NCBI RefSeq assembly: GCF_001870735.1
Contig: NZ_MORL01000012.1
Coordinates: 93,908-157,907 of the forward strand
DNA length: 64,000 bases
Direction: 5' to 3'
DNA from: Arsenicibacter rosenii
GTDB lineage: Bacteria > Bacteroidota > Bacteroidia > Cytophagales > Spirosomataceae
The position numbers and the translations under genes are program-made. The notes under the pieces were generated by a model that saw nothing but the letters and a program-made list of their open reading frames with translations, was not told where the DNA came from and ran no database searches. Below, one piece after another: positions 27,076 to 35,426 of the stretch; position 1 is the first letter of the stretch; each line of letters opens with the position of its first letter.

Positions 27076-28587
27076 TTAATTTTCTGTATTGCCAGCCCCT
27101 GCCTCCGGCTTCGGCTTGCGGCGCTTGTTGCGGCGCTTTTTACGGACGGGAGCTGTACCGTCGGCTGCGACCGGAGCGGATGCATCGGAAAGGCTTTCCG
27201 CACGTTGCGACGGGGCAGGAGCGGCTTCAGTCCGGACCGGATCCGTCGCAGACTGAGCCAGTGTATTACCTTCAGCCGCGGCGTTTCGTGGCTTGTTGTT
27301 GTTGCGCCGGTTTGATTTAGATCTTTTGTTATCCTGTCCCTGCGGCTGCATTTCGCCGGAGTCCCCCGTTTTCGGCTTACTCTTGCCGGGTTTCTTGCGG
27401 CCTTTCTGCTGCGGATCGCCCATGCGCCGGCTGTTCGGCTGGTAGGCAGGGGTGTCGCCGAACTCAGCCGGGACCTCGCCTTTCGGAATGTCTTCGCCCA
27501 GCAGTCGCTCAATGGCCGACAGCTTACGCTGCTCGGTTTCGCTGACAAAGGTGTAGGCAATCCCATCGGTTTCGGCGCGGGCCGTCCGGCCGATGCGGTG
27601 GACATAATCTTCGCCGTCGTGCGGTACATCGTAGTTGATGACCAGGTTGATATTGTCGATATCGATACCCCGCGAAACGATGTCGGTTGCCACCAGAATG
27701 GGCAGTTGCCGGTGCTTAAACCGGCTGAGCACCTGCTCCCGTTCGCCCTGCTCAAGGTCTGAGTGAATGGCATCGGCGGCGAATTTGGCCTGCTTCAGTT
27801 CAAAAACCAGCTGTTTGACATTCTCTTTCCGCGAACAGAAAATCAGTACCGACGGGAAGTTGTGCTGCCGCAGCAGATAAGCAATCAGCGGATTCTTCTG
27901 CCGTTGATAGATGATGAAAGCGGCCTGCTTGATCCGTGTCGGCGGCTTCGAAATCGAGAGCATGATTTCCAGCGGCTCATGCAGGATACGCCGTGCCAGT
28001 TCCTTGATTTTCGGCGGCATGGTCGCCGTTAAAAATAAGTTCTGGCGTTTGGGCGGTAAGTATGACAATATTTTGAGTATATCGCCATGGAAACCCATGT
28101 CGAGCATACGGTCGGCTTCATCCAGAACCAGAAACTGCAGGTGTTTGATACTGACATACCCCATATTGAGGTGGCTGATGAGCCGGCCGGGCGTACAGAC
28201 AACAATGTCGGCTCCTGTAGTCAGCGCGCGCTGTTCCTTACTGAACGCGTTGCCGTCGGCCCCGCCGTAAATGGCAATCGAACTGACAGGGGTAAAGTAG
28301 GAGAAACCCTCCAGATTTTGTACGATCTGAATAGCCAGCTCCCGCGTCGGAACGATGACCAGTGCTTTAACTGATCCGTCGTCGCCGGAAGCGATGCTGA
28401 GTTTATGAAGAATCGGTAACAGATAAGAGGCTGTCTTGCCCGTTCCGGTCTGTGCCGAAACAAGGATATCCTGGCCCGCCAGTACTGCCGGAATAACCTG
28501 TTCCTGAACAGGAGTTGCCGTTTGATAGTTCATGGCGTCGATGCCTTCCATTAGCTGGTCATCGAAGCCAAATTCTGAAAATTTCAA
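27076..28587 (-). CDS. DEAD-box ATP-dependent RNA helicase, RhlE-like
   Basis: A 503-residue helicase with all core motifs in order: Q motif (YQTATPVQEQVI), Walker A (SAQTGTGKTA), PTRELA, TPGR, VLDEADRMLDMG, the SAT-type motif as TATMPP, and in domain 2 VATDIVSRGIDI and HRIGRTAR. Residues about 375-503 form a long basic, Lys/Arg/Asn/Gly/Pro-rich tail that probably binds RNA, as in RhlE-type enzymes of ribosome assembly and cold response. The gene is monocistronic and divergent from the mla-type operon. Confidence 0.95.
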   Translation of the reverse strand: MKFSEFGFDDQLMEGIDAMNYQTATPVQEQVIPAVLAGQDILVSAQTGTGKTASYLLPILHKLSIASGDDGSVKALVIVPTRELAIQIVQNLEGFSYFTPVSSIAIYGGADGNAFSKEQRALTTGADIVVCTPGRLISHLNMGYVSIKHLQFLVLDEADRMLDMGFHGDILKILSYLPPKRQNLFLTATMPPKIKELARRILHEPLEIMLSISKPPTRIKQAAFIIYQRQKNPLIAYLLRQHNFPSVLIFCSRKENVKQLVFELKQAKFAADAIHSDLEQGEREQVLSRFKHRQLPILVATDIVSRGIDIDNINLVINYDVPHDGEDYVHRIGRTARAETDGIAYTFVSETEQRKLSAIERLLGEDIPKGEVPAEFGDTPAYQPNSRRMGDPQQKGRKKPGKSKPKTGDSGEMQPQGQDNKRSKSNRRNNNKPRNAAAEGNTLAQSATDPVRTEAAPAPSQRAESLSDASAPVAADGTAPVRKKRRNKRRKPKPEAGAGNTEN

Positions 28588-28669
28588 GATAAACGTGCGA
28601 GAATGGTTTACGTTGCAGTAAAGTAATAGTTTTTTATGGAAAGTCCTATTCCTAACAAAATCAAACCAG

Positions 28670-28701
28670 TTTAGAACAATACCGTTATAATCCTACATTT
28701 G
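28670..28701 (+). promoter_or_regulatory. Bacteroidota-type promoter for the mla-like operon
   Basis: TACATTTG at 28694-28701 matches the Bacteroidota -7 consensus TAnnTTTG exactly. TTTA at 28670-28673 stands 20 bases upstream in the place of the -33 TTTG. The permease start is 46 bases downstream. Confidence 0.5.
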
Positions 28702-28746
28702 GTCAGATGCTACACACATCAGACACCCAACCACTACACAAGTTTT

Positions 28747-29562
28747 ATGTCGAAACCTAACACTAAACCAGATGAGGCAGAAGCAGAAAAGCCGGTAATC
28801 ACCAGACGGTTAGATCAGGTTTTTCTGGATCTGAATGACGTGGCCCAGTTTGTGGCACGGTTCTTCCGGGAGGTGTTTGTACCTCCTTACGAAGGCAAGG
28901 AAATCATCCGGCAGTGCTATGCTGTCGGGTATAAATCGCTCGGATTAATTTCGTTAACGGGGTTTATTACCGGGATCGTTTTTACGAATCAGTCGCGTCC
29001 GTCGCTGGCGGAGTTCGGAGCGACCTCGTGGTTACCGTCGCTGATCGCCATTGCTCTGGTACGGGCCCTGGCTCCGCTCGTAACAGCCCTGATCGCTTCC
29101 GGGAAGGTAGGGTCAAACATTGGTGCCGAACTGGGATCCATGCGGGTAACCGAACAAATTGACGCCATGGAAGTTTCGGCTACCAACCCCTATAAGTTCC
29201 TTGTCGTAACGAGGGTGCTGGCTACGACGCTGACCATTCCGGTACTGACGCTCTACACCATGTTTGTCGGGTTGATGGGCGCATTTGTCAATGTTACGGC
29301 TAACGAACAGACCAGCTTTCCGTCGTTTATCCAGGAGGTGTTCGGGGCCATCACCTACCTTGACTTGTTTTCGTCTGTGATAAAGTCATTCTTTTTCGGG
29401 TTTACAATCGGCATGGTCGGGAGCTATAAGGGGTATAACTCCTCGAAAGGTACCGAAGGCGTCGGCAAAGCCGCGAATGCATCGGTGGTTACCTCGATGT
29501 TTCTGGTCTTTATTGAAGAATTACTCGCACTTCAAATCGTTTCCGCGCTACGTGGCGGCTGA
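28747..29562 (+). CDS. mlaE: MlaE-family ABC lipid-transport permease
   Basis: About 271 residues with five or six membrane helices; MlaE family (formerly DUF140). Landmarks are GYKSLGLISLTGFITGIVFT, the conserved GxxxGAELGSMRVTEQIDAMEV cytoplasmic motif (SNIGAELGSMRVTEQIDAM) that contacts the ATPase, and GMVGSYKGYNSSKGTEGVG near the end. It forms the membrane core of an MCE-type transporter that moves phospholipids between inner and outer membranes. The start was placed at MSKPNTKP because the first 16 codons of the open frame overlap the promoter region. First gene of a three-gene operon. Confidence 0.9.
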   Translation: MSKPNTKPDEAEAEKPVITRRLDQVFLDLNDVAQFVARFFREVFVPPYEGKEIIRQCYAVGYKSLGLISLTGFITGIVFTNQSRPSLAEFGATSWLPSLIAIALVRALAPLVTALIASGKVGSNIGAELGSMRVTEQIDAMEVSATNPYKFLVVTRVLATTLTIPVLTLYTMFVGLMGAFVNVTANEQTSFPSFIQEVFGAITYLDLFSSVIKSFFFGFTIGMVGSYKGYNSSKGTEGVGKAANASVVTSMFLVFIEELLALQIVSALRGG

Positions 29563-29567
29563 TCACT

Positions 29568-30341
29568 ATGGAAGAAAAACATAAGGAAATCGACCGTGGC
29601 AATGCCGTCATTCAGATTAAAGGGCTTAAAAAGTCGTTCGGAGACCTGCATGTCCTGCGTGGTGTCGATCTGGATATTTTCAAGGGCGAAAACCTGGTTG
29701 TACTGGGGCGGTCGGGTACCGGTAAGTCGGTACTGATCAAAATCATTGCGGGATTGTTGAAACCCGATGCCGGCTCGGTCAATGTATTGGGCGACGATGT
29801 AGCCAGTCTGAAACCTAAAGAACTGGACCAGCTGCGGCTTAAAATCGGGTTCTCGTTTCAGAACAGTGCGCTCTACGATAGTATGACCGTGCGCGAAAAT
29901 CTGGAGTTCCCGCTGGTGCGTAATGTGCGGGACCTGAGTCGGGCCGATATTGACGCCGCCGTCGAAGAGGTACTCGAAAACGTCGGTCTCTCACAAACCA
30001 TCAACCAGATGCCGTCGGAACTATCGGGCGGGCAGCGTAAACGGATCGGCATTGCACGGACGCTGATTCTGAAACCGGAAATTATGCTCTATGATGAGCC
30101 AACCGCCGGTCTTGACCCGATTACGTCTATCGATATCAACAACCTGATCAATGAAGTGCAGGAACGCAATCATACCTCGTCGATCATTATTACCCATGAC
30201 CTGACCTGTGCCAAAATGACCGGCGACCGGGTGGCGATGCTGCTCGACGGCCGTTTTGAGCGCCAGGGAACGTTTGATGAGGTATTTAATACAGACGATG
30301 AGCGGGTGAAGGCGTTTTACGATTACAATTTTATTCAGTAA
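29568..30341 (+). CDS. mlaF: MlaF-family ABC transporter ATPase
   Basis: A 257-residue ATPase: Walker A LGRSGTGKSVLIK, Q-loop FSFQNSALYDSMTVREN, signature ELSGGQRKRIGIARTL, Walker B IMLYDEPTAGLDP and His switch IIITHDL. The SALYDSMTVREN block is characteristic of MlaF-type subunits. It starts 5 bases after the permease stop. Together with the permease and the MCE protein it makes a minimal phospholipid transporter; MlaB- and MlaC-like genes are not adjacent, which is usual in this phylum. Confidence 0.92.
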   Translation: MEEKHKEIDRGNAVIQIKGLKKSFGDLHVLRGVDLDIFKGENLVVLGRSGTGKSVLIKIIAGLLKPDAGSVNVLGDDVASLKPKELDQLRLKIGFSFQNSALYDSMTVRENLEFPLVRNVRDLSRADIDAAVEEVLENVGLSQTINQMPSELSGGQRKRIGIARTLILKPEIMLYDEPTAGLDPITSIDINNLINEVQERNHTSSIIITHDLTCAKMTGDRVAMLLDGRFERQGTFDEVFNTDDERVKAFYDYNFIQ

Positions 30342-30350
30342 CACTTCACA

Positions 30351-30374
30351 CACTCATTCACTCAATCACTCATT
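30351..30374. repeat. CACTCATT-type low-complexity array before the MCE gene
   Basis: Three tandem variants of CACTCATT/CACTCAAT occupy 30351-30374, ending six bases before the MCE gene start at 30381. The same words form the arms of the inverted repeats at 32283-32375 and 39490-39549. It occupies the ribosome-binding position. Confidence 0.6.
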
Positions 30375-30380
30375 AGTACT

Positions 30381-31385
30381 ATGAAAGGCGATAATAAACG
30401 GGGCATAATTGTGGGCATTTTCGTGGCCCTTGGCTTGCTGATTTTGGTGGCAGGCATTCTGATCCTGGGTGGCCAGCAGAAGCGGTTTACCAGCTCAATC
30501 CGGGTTAATGCAATTTTCGACGATGTGGGCGGGTTAAAGGCCGGAAACAACGTCTGGTTTTCGGGCGTAAAAATCGGAACGGTCCGGCGGGTGTTTTTTT
30601 ACGGCACTTCGCAGGTGGAAGTCGAGATGAATATCGAAGAAAAATCACAGCAATACATCCGGAAGGATGCAAAAGCGACGATCAGTTCGGATGGCTTGAT
30701 CGGTAATAAAATTGTGTTGATCATCGGCGGGACCCCTAAAGTGGAGCCGGTGGAAGACGGTGACATTCTGAAAACACAGGCTGCCCTGAGCTCCGATCAG
30801 ATCATGGAAACCTTGCAGGAAAACAACCAGAACCTGTTGCAGGTAACCAAGGATTTTAAGGAGATGGTTGGGAAGATCAAGCGCGGCAAAGGCACCGTAG
30901 GCGCCGTACTGACGGATACGATGCTGGCTGAAAACTTCCGGAATACGATCAAAAATATGGAGGCCGCCTCGAAGAGTGCCGCACGGGTTTCCGGCTCTCT
31001 TTCGCAGTTTGCCGCAAAAATGAATACGAAAGGAGCGCTGGCCAACGAACTGGTGACCGATACGACGGTCTTCCGGAGTCTGCGGGCGTCGGCACAGAAG
31101 CTCCGGCAGGCATCTGATAATGCCGTTGGCGTAACGAATCAGGCAGCGGTCATCACCCGTAATCTGGAGCAAACGACCAACAAACTGAACTCGCCGAACT
31201 CACCACTCGGGGTGCTGATGCAGGACGAAGAAACGGCGAAAAACCTGAAAAATACCCTTCAGAACCTGAACAGGGGCAGTGTGCTGCTAAACGAAGACCT
31301 CGAAGCGGCTCAGCATAATTTTCTGCTGAAAGGCTATTTCAAAAAGAAAGAAAAGGAAAAGCAGAAAGAGGTGGAAAAGCAGTAA
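30381..31385 (+). CDS. mlaD: MlaD-like MCE-domain protein
   Basis: A 334-residue protein. One N-terminal membrane helix (GIFVALGLLILVAGILILGG), then the MCE domain at about 38-115 (NAIFDDVGGLKAGNNVWFSGVKIGTV pattern, ATISSDGLIGNKIVLIIGG). A long periplasmic helical part follows (about 130-310), with repeated Asn/Leu-rich segments. A highly charged C-terminal tail (KKKEKEKQKEVEKQ) ends it. MCE proteins form hexameric rings that carry phospholipids across the periplasm. The helical extension could build a longer tunnel than the short MlaD of enterobacteria; that is inference. Last gene of the operon. Confidence 0.92.
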   Translation: MKGDNKRGIIVGIFVALGLLILVAGILILGGQQKRFTSSIRVNAIFDDVGGLKAGNNVWFSGVKIGTVRRVFFYGTSQVEVEMNIEEKSQQYIRKDAKATISSDGLIGNKIVLIIGGTPKVEPVEDGDILKTQAALSSDQIMETLQENNQNLLQVTKDFKEMVGKIKRGKGTVGAVLTDTMLAENFRNTIKNMEAASKSAARVSGSLSQFAAKMNTKGALANELVTDTTVFRSLRASAQKLRQASDNAVGVTNQAAVITRNLEQTTNKLNSPNSPLGVLMQDEETAKNLKNTLQNLNRGSVLLNEDLEAAQHNFLLKGYFKKKEKEKQKEVEKQ

Positions 31386-31436
31386 AACATACTTTTGTCA
31401 AAACCTGACGTCGGGATGACAAAAGTAGTATATATT

Positions 31437-31491
31437 GGTGGCACGACCGGGCGTCTCCGACCGGCAGGCGTTCTGTCTAAGTCGTGCCACC
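31437..31491. terminator. GTGGCACGAC inverted repeat between convergent genes
   Basis: GGTGGCACGAC at 31437-31447 pairs with GTCGTGCCACC at 31481-31491 around a 33-base loop; CACTTTTTAA follows on the plus strand. A separate 11-bp inverted repeat (TACTTTTGTCA, 31390-31400 with 31417-31427) lies just upstream, right after the MCE stop. The arms match the terminator at 4297-4329. Confidence 0.65.
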
Positions 31492-31502
31492 ACTTTTTAA
31501 GG

Positions 31503-32276
31503 CTAGTTATTCAGCCGGACGAAACCACCGTCGATTGGGTAGTCGCAGCCGGTAATAAAGCCGGCTTCGTCGGAACACAGGTAGAGCGCCAGCGCACCCA
31601 CTTCTTCCGGTTTCGCCATCCGGCCAATCGGTTGGGTAGCAGCTAGTTTGGCAAACATCTCTGCCTCCTGACCCGGGTAGGTCCGTGCCAGAAAACCGTC
31701 GACAAACGGCGTATGGACGCGGGCCGGTGAAATGCAGTTACACCGGATGTTATGCTTCAGGTAATCTTTCGCAATGGACAGGGTCATGCTCACTACCGCT
31801 CCTTTACTCATCGAATAGGCAAACCGGTCCGGGAGTCCGACTGTAGCCGCAATTGACGCCATATTCAGTATCACGCCGCCGCCGTTGGCTTTCAGGTGCG
31901 GAATCACCGCATGGACGCAGTTATACACCCCTTTGATATTCACATTGAAAATGCGCTCAAAGTCGGCTTCAGACGTTGTCTCTGCCGTACCGATATGGGC
32001 GATACCGGCGTTATTGACCAGGATATGAACCGGTTCGTGCGCCCCAATGCCATTGATTACCTCGTCGACATTGGCCTGCTTCGATACATCTACGGCATGG
32101 GCAAACACCTTACCACCCTGTGCCGTCAGGTCGTTGGCTACCTGCTGTGCCTGGTCAATATTTAACTCAAGAATATGAACAGTGGCACCGGCCTTCGCAA
32201 ACGTCTGCGAAATCGCGAGCCCGATTCCGCTGGCCCCACCGGTAATTAGTGCCGTTTTATTAACTAATGAAAACAT
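31503..32276 (-). CDS. Short-chain dehydrogenase/reductase (SDR)
   Basis: A 257-residue classical SDR: NAD(P) motif TGGASGIG, NNAG, catalytic Ser in NMASIAA, YSMSK (Tyr and Lys) and the terminal GCDYPIDGGF. The acidic residue after the second strand (LELNID) suggests NAD rather than NADP. Sequence style and position 102 bases downstream of a UxaA-family dehydratase fit an oxidoreductase for a deoxy sugar acid, for example in non-phosphorylated L-fucose or related pathways. That is inference. The two genes probably form one unit, but a low-complexity inverted repeat separates them. Confidence 0.88.
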   Translation of the reverse strand: MFSLVNKTALITGGASGIGLAISQTFAKAGATVHILELNIDQAQQVANDLTAQGGKVFAHAVDVSKQANVDEVINGIGAHEPVHILVNNAGIAHIGTAETTSEADFERIFNVNIKGVYNCVHAVIPHLKANGGGVILNMASIAATVGLPDRFAYSMSKGAVVSMTLSIAKDYLKHNIRCNCISPARVHTPFVDGFLARTYPGQEAEMFAKLAATQPIGRMAKPEEVGALALYLCSDEAGFITGCDYPIDGGFVRLNN

Positions 32277-32282
32277 GATTTA

Positions 32283-32375
32283 AAGAGCGAAAGAGGGAAA
32301 GAGTGAAAGAGCGGACTGCATAGCTACGAACGAGGATACAAAATCACTCATTCGCTCATTCACTCTTTCACTCAT
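32283..32375. repeat. Imperfect inverted repeat of GAAAGAG / CTCTTTC and CACTCATT words
   Basis: The left arm (about 32284-32312) is built of GAAAGAG/GTGAAAGAG words, the right arm (about 32346-32375) of CACTCATTCGCTCATTCACT and CTTTCACTCATT words. It lies between the SDR start and the stop of the UxaA-family gene. Same vocabulary as the repeats at 30351 and 39490. Confidence 0.65.
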
Positions 32376-32378
32376 TAA

Positions 32379-34043
32379 TTATAGTGAAACGCCGCGTTTC
32401 CACGGGATAAAATCATCCTGACCCAGACGTTCGGCCTGGGTAATTTCGTCGCCCGATGCTAAGCGGATGATGTATTCCAGCAGGGCCTCCGCATTGTCTT
32501 CGATGCTTTGCTCACCGTCGATGATCGGGCCGCTATCGAAATCGATCACGTCCGGCATGCGCGCTTTGAGCTTTTTATTGGTCGAGATTTTAACCACCGG
32601 ACAAACGGGGTTACCCGTTGGCGTACCCAGCCCCGTGGTAAACAGGATGACGTTGGCACCCGAACCGGCCATACCGGTTGTTGCCTCTACATCGTTGCCC
32701 GGCGTACAAAGCAGGTTGAGGCCCGGCGTCACGACCGGTTCGGCATAATCCAGCACATCGGCAACCGGTGCCAGACCGCCTTTTTTCGCCGCTCCGGCCG
32801 ACTTGATGGCGTCGGTGATCAGCCCGTCCTTGATGTTGCCCGGCGACGGGTTCATGTCAAACCCCGAACCAACCGCTTCGGCCTGAGCGGAGTAGGCCTG
32901 CATCAGGTCGATAAATTTCTGCGCCTTGGCGGTATCGGCAGTCCGGTTAATGAGTTCCTGTTCAACGCCGCACAGCTCCGGAAACTCGGCCAATACGGTT
33001 TTGCCGCCCAGGCTAACCACCATATCCGACAAGTGTCCGATGGCCGGATTGGCGGAAATGCCCGAAAAACCGTCGGACCCGCCACACTTCAGACCAACGG
33101 TCAGCTGGCTCAGCGGGGCAGGTTTACGTTCGTTTTTGTTGGCGTCTACCAGGGCCAGAAATGTTTCTTTTATCGCCTGTGCCATCAGGGCTGTTTCGGT
33201 ACCGGCCTGCTGTTCAAACAAGAGCAACGGCTTGTTAAATTTCGGATTCTGGCGGCGTACTTCCTTTTCCAGCATCTCGGTTTGCAGGTGCTGGCAGCCC
33301 AGACTCATAACGGTAGCACCGGCCACGTTCGGGTTATTGATAAAGCCGGCCAGCAATGAACACAACACGGCTGAATCCTGGCGGGTACCGCCGCAGCCCA
33401 TCTCGTGGGTCAGAAACTTAATGCCGTCGATATTCTTAAACGGCCGGTTAGCCCTTGCCTGTGTCCGGATCTGTGCCGGATCAACGAACGGCTGCATTTT
33501 ATGAATGACCTCGTGCTGTCCGGCCTGATAGAGGTGAAGCAGTTCGCGGACGTGTTCGCGGTAAATATCCGGTTGGGCATAACCAAGCTCCCGCTCAAAG
33601 GCATCCTTCAGAATCATCACATTCCGGTTTTCGCAGAAAACCAGCGGGATAATCAGCCAGTAATTACGCGTACCTACGCGGCCGTCGGCGCGGTAAAAGC
33701 CGTTAAACGTACGATTCTGCCACTCCGAAACACTGAGCTTTTCCCAACTGTATGGCTTTTTCTGTTCCAGACCATACGGATCGGCATCGTGTTTCAGGTT
33801 AAAGGTGGTAATGGGTTCACCACGCCTGATCGGCTTAGTGGCTTTTCCGACCAGCACACCATACATCGTTACATGATCGCCAACCTGCAGATCATGAGTA
33901 ACAAATTTGTGCTTGGCGCTTACGGAATAGGGGAGTTCATAACGTTCACCCTCAAATTCGATAACATCACCCGCCGGTAAGTCGCGTAAGGCAACAATGA
34001 CGTTATCCGCCGGATGGACTTTGAGAACCTGAGCAAGACTCAT
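32379..34043 (-). CDS. UxaA-family dehydratase (altronate dehydratase-like)
   Basis: A 554-residue hydro-lyase. An N-terminal SAF domain (about 1-100) precedes the catalytic UxaA part with GRVGTRNYWLIIPLVFCENRN-like (core RVGTRNYWLIIP), THEMGCGGTRQD, LKCGGSDGFSGISANPAIG, and NPVCPVVKISTN. Conserved Cys and Gly-rich loops suggest metal binding. Family enzymes dehydrate altronate, galactarate or other sugar acids; some Bacteroidota members appear in deoxyhexose degradation. The SDR gene follows downstream on the same strand. The exact substrate cannot be read. Confidence 0.88.
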   Translation of the reverse strand: MSLAQVLKVHPADNVIVALRDLPAGDVIEFEGERYELPYSVSAKHKFVTHDLQVGDHVTMYGVLVGKATKPIRRGEPITTFNLKHDADPYGLEQKKPYSWEKLSVSEWQNRTFNGFYRADGRVGTRNYWLIIPLVFCENRNVMILKDAFERELGYAQPDIYREHVRELLHLYQAGQHEVIHKMQPFVDPAQIRTQARANRPFKNIDGIKFLTHEMGCGGTRQDSAVLCSLLAGFINNPNVAGATVMSLGCQHLQTEMLEKEVRRQNPKFNKPLLLFEQQAGTETALMAQAIKETFLALVDANKNERKPAPLSQLTVGLKCGGSDGFSGISANPAIGHLSDMVVSLGGKTVLAEFPELCGVEQELINRTADTAKAQKFIDLMQAYSAQAEAVGSGFDMNPSPGNIKDGLITDAIKSAGAAKKGGLAPVADVLDYAEPVVTPGLNLLCTPGNDVEATTGMAGSGANVILFTTGLGTPTGNPVCPVVKISTNKKLKARMPDVIDFDSGPIIDGEQSIEDNAEALLEYIIRLASGDEITQAERLGQDDFIPWKRGVSL

Positions 34044-34230
34044 GTTTACGTCGATTTTACGAAAAGTTAAGCGGGCGCAGAAATGGCCCTTCGTCCGTTG
34101 CCGGACGTATGATGATTGAATACTAATAAGAGGCTTTCCGGCACCGGATCTAATCCCGGATCGGAAAACTTCTATGTAAATTACCGACGAAACCTAAAAA
34201 TTACCTACTCTCAACCCGCTCTTTATTTCC

Positions 34231-35424
34231 ATGTCTGAAAAACAAACGGAGTTTATGGCCGGCCGCCTGATCTCCATGGATGCGTATCGGGGCTTTGTTA
34301 TGTTCCTGATGACCGCCGAGTTACTGAGCTTCCACCGGCTGCACGAAGCCTTTCCCGACAGCTCTTTCTGGGCTTTTCTGGCCCATCATCAGGACCACGT
34401 CGAATGGGCGGGCTGCTCACTCCATGACCTGATTCAACCGTCGTTTTCGTTTCTGGTAGGGGTGGCGCTGCCCTACTCCATTGCGAGCCGTCAGCTGAAA
34501 GGACAATCGTTTAACGTACAGTTCGGTCATGCGCTGCGCCGGTCACTGATCCTTATTCTGCTGGGAATTTTTCTGCGCTCGACGCACCGGGAGCAAACCA
34601 ATTTCACCTTCGAAGACACCCTGACCCAGATCGGCCTTGGGTATCCTTTCCTGTTTCTGCTGGGGCATGCCCGCCCGAAAATCCAGTGGGGGGCCTTTGC
34701 CGCTATTCTGGCCGGCTACTGGCTTATGTTTATTTTGTATCCGGCGCCCGGGGCTGATTTTGTCTATTCCGCCGTTGGGGTTCCGGCCGACTGGCAGGAG
34801 CATTATACCGGCCTCATGGCGCATTTTAACAAGAACAGTAACCTGGCCTGGGCGTTTGATACGTGGTTCCTGAACCTGTTCCCGCGTCCGAAACCGTTTC
34901 TGTACAATGGCGGAGGGTATGCTACGCTGAGTTTTATCCCGACACTGGGCACGATGCTGCTGGGCTTACAGGCCGGCAACTGGCTGCGCGGCGGCTTCGA
35001 TAACCAGGCCCTGCTGAAACGCTTCGTACTGGCCGGTGTGGCCGGGCTGGTGCTCGGCACCCTGTGCCATCTGCTCGGGATTTGTCCGGTTGTGAAACGG
35101 ATCTGGACACCGGCGTGGGTGTTGTTCAGCGGAGGCTGGTGTTTCCTGCTGCTGGCGTTTTTTTATTGGGTCATTGATGTCCGGAAAAAGCGGCGGTGGG
35201 CCTTTCCGCTGGTCGTGATCGGCATGAATTCAATCGCAATTTACTGTCTGGTGCACCTGATTGATGGGTTTATCATGAATTCGTTTTACATTCACTTCGG
35301 ACATGCACCCTTCCGGATTTTCGGCGAGGCGTACGAACAGCTCCTTGTCGGGTCGCTGACACTGGCTGTTTTCTGGGTTCTCCTGTGGTGGATGTACCGA
35401 CGAAAACTATTTATCAGGATTTAA
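34231..35424 (+). CDS. DUF5009 / heparan-alpha-glucosaminide N-acetyltransferase-like membrane protein
   Basis: A 397-residue polytopic protein with about ten membrane helices. The N-terminus [16 protein letters not shown] is the hallmark of the HGSNAT/NagX (DUF1624, DUF5009) acyltransferase-like family, together with the early His ([19 protein letters not shown]). Human HGSNAT transfers acetyl groups across a membrane onto glucosamine; bacterial members often sit with sugar-catabolism genes. Here it is followed after only two bases by adenine deaminase, suggesting co-expression. Function of this member is not known. Confidence 0.85.
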   Translation: MSEKQTEFMAGRLISMDAYRGFVMFLMTAELLSFHRLHEAFPDSSFWAFLAHHQDHVEWAGCSLHDLIQPSFSFLVGVALPYSIASRQLKGQSFNVQFGHALRRSLILILLGIFLRSTHREQTNFTFEDTLTQIGLGYPFLFLLGHARPKIQWGAFAAILAGYWLMFILYPAPGADFVYSAVGVPADWQEHYTGLMAHFNKNSNLAWAFDTWFLNLFPRPKPFLYNGGGYATLSFIPTLGTMLLGLQAGNWLRGGFDNQALLKRFVLAGVAGLVLGTLCHLLGICPVVKRIWTPAWVLFSGGWCFLLLAFFYWVIDVRKKRRWAFPLVVIGMNSIAIYCLVHLIDGFIMNSFYIHFGHAPFRIFGEAYEQLLVGSLTLAVFWVLLWWMYRRKLFIRI

Positions 35425-35426
35425 TC

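Noticed and set aside
27051..27773. Open frame of 240 codons in another frame within the helicase gene
   Set aside because: It is in the same strand region as the helicase C-terminal part, whose motifs and tail are in the other frame.
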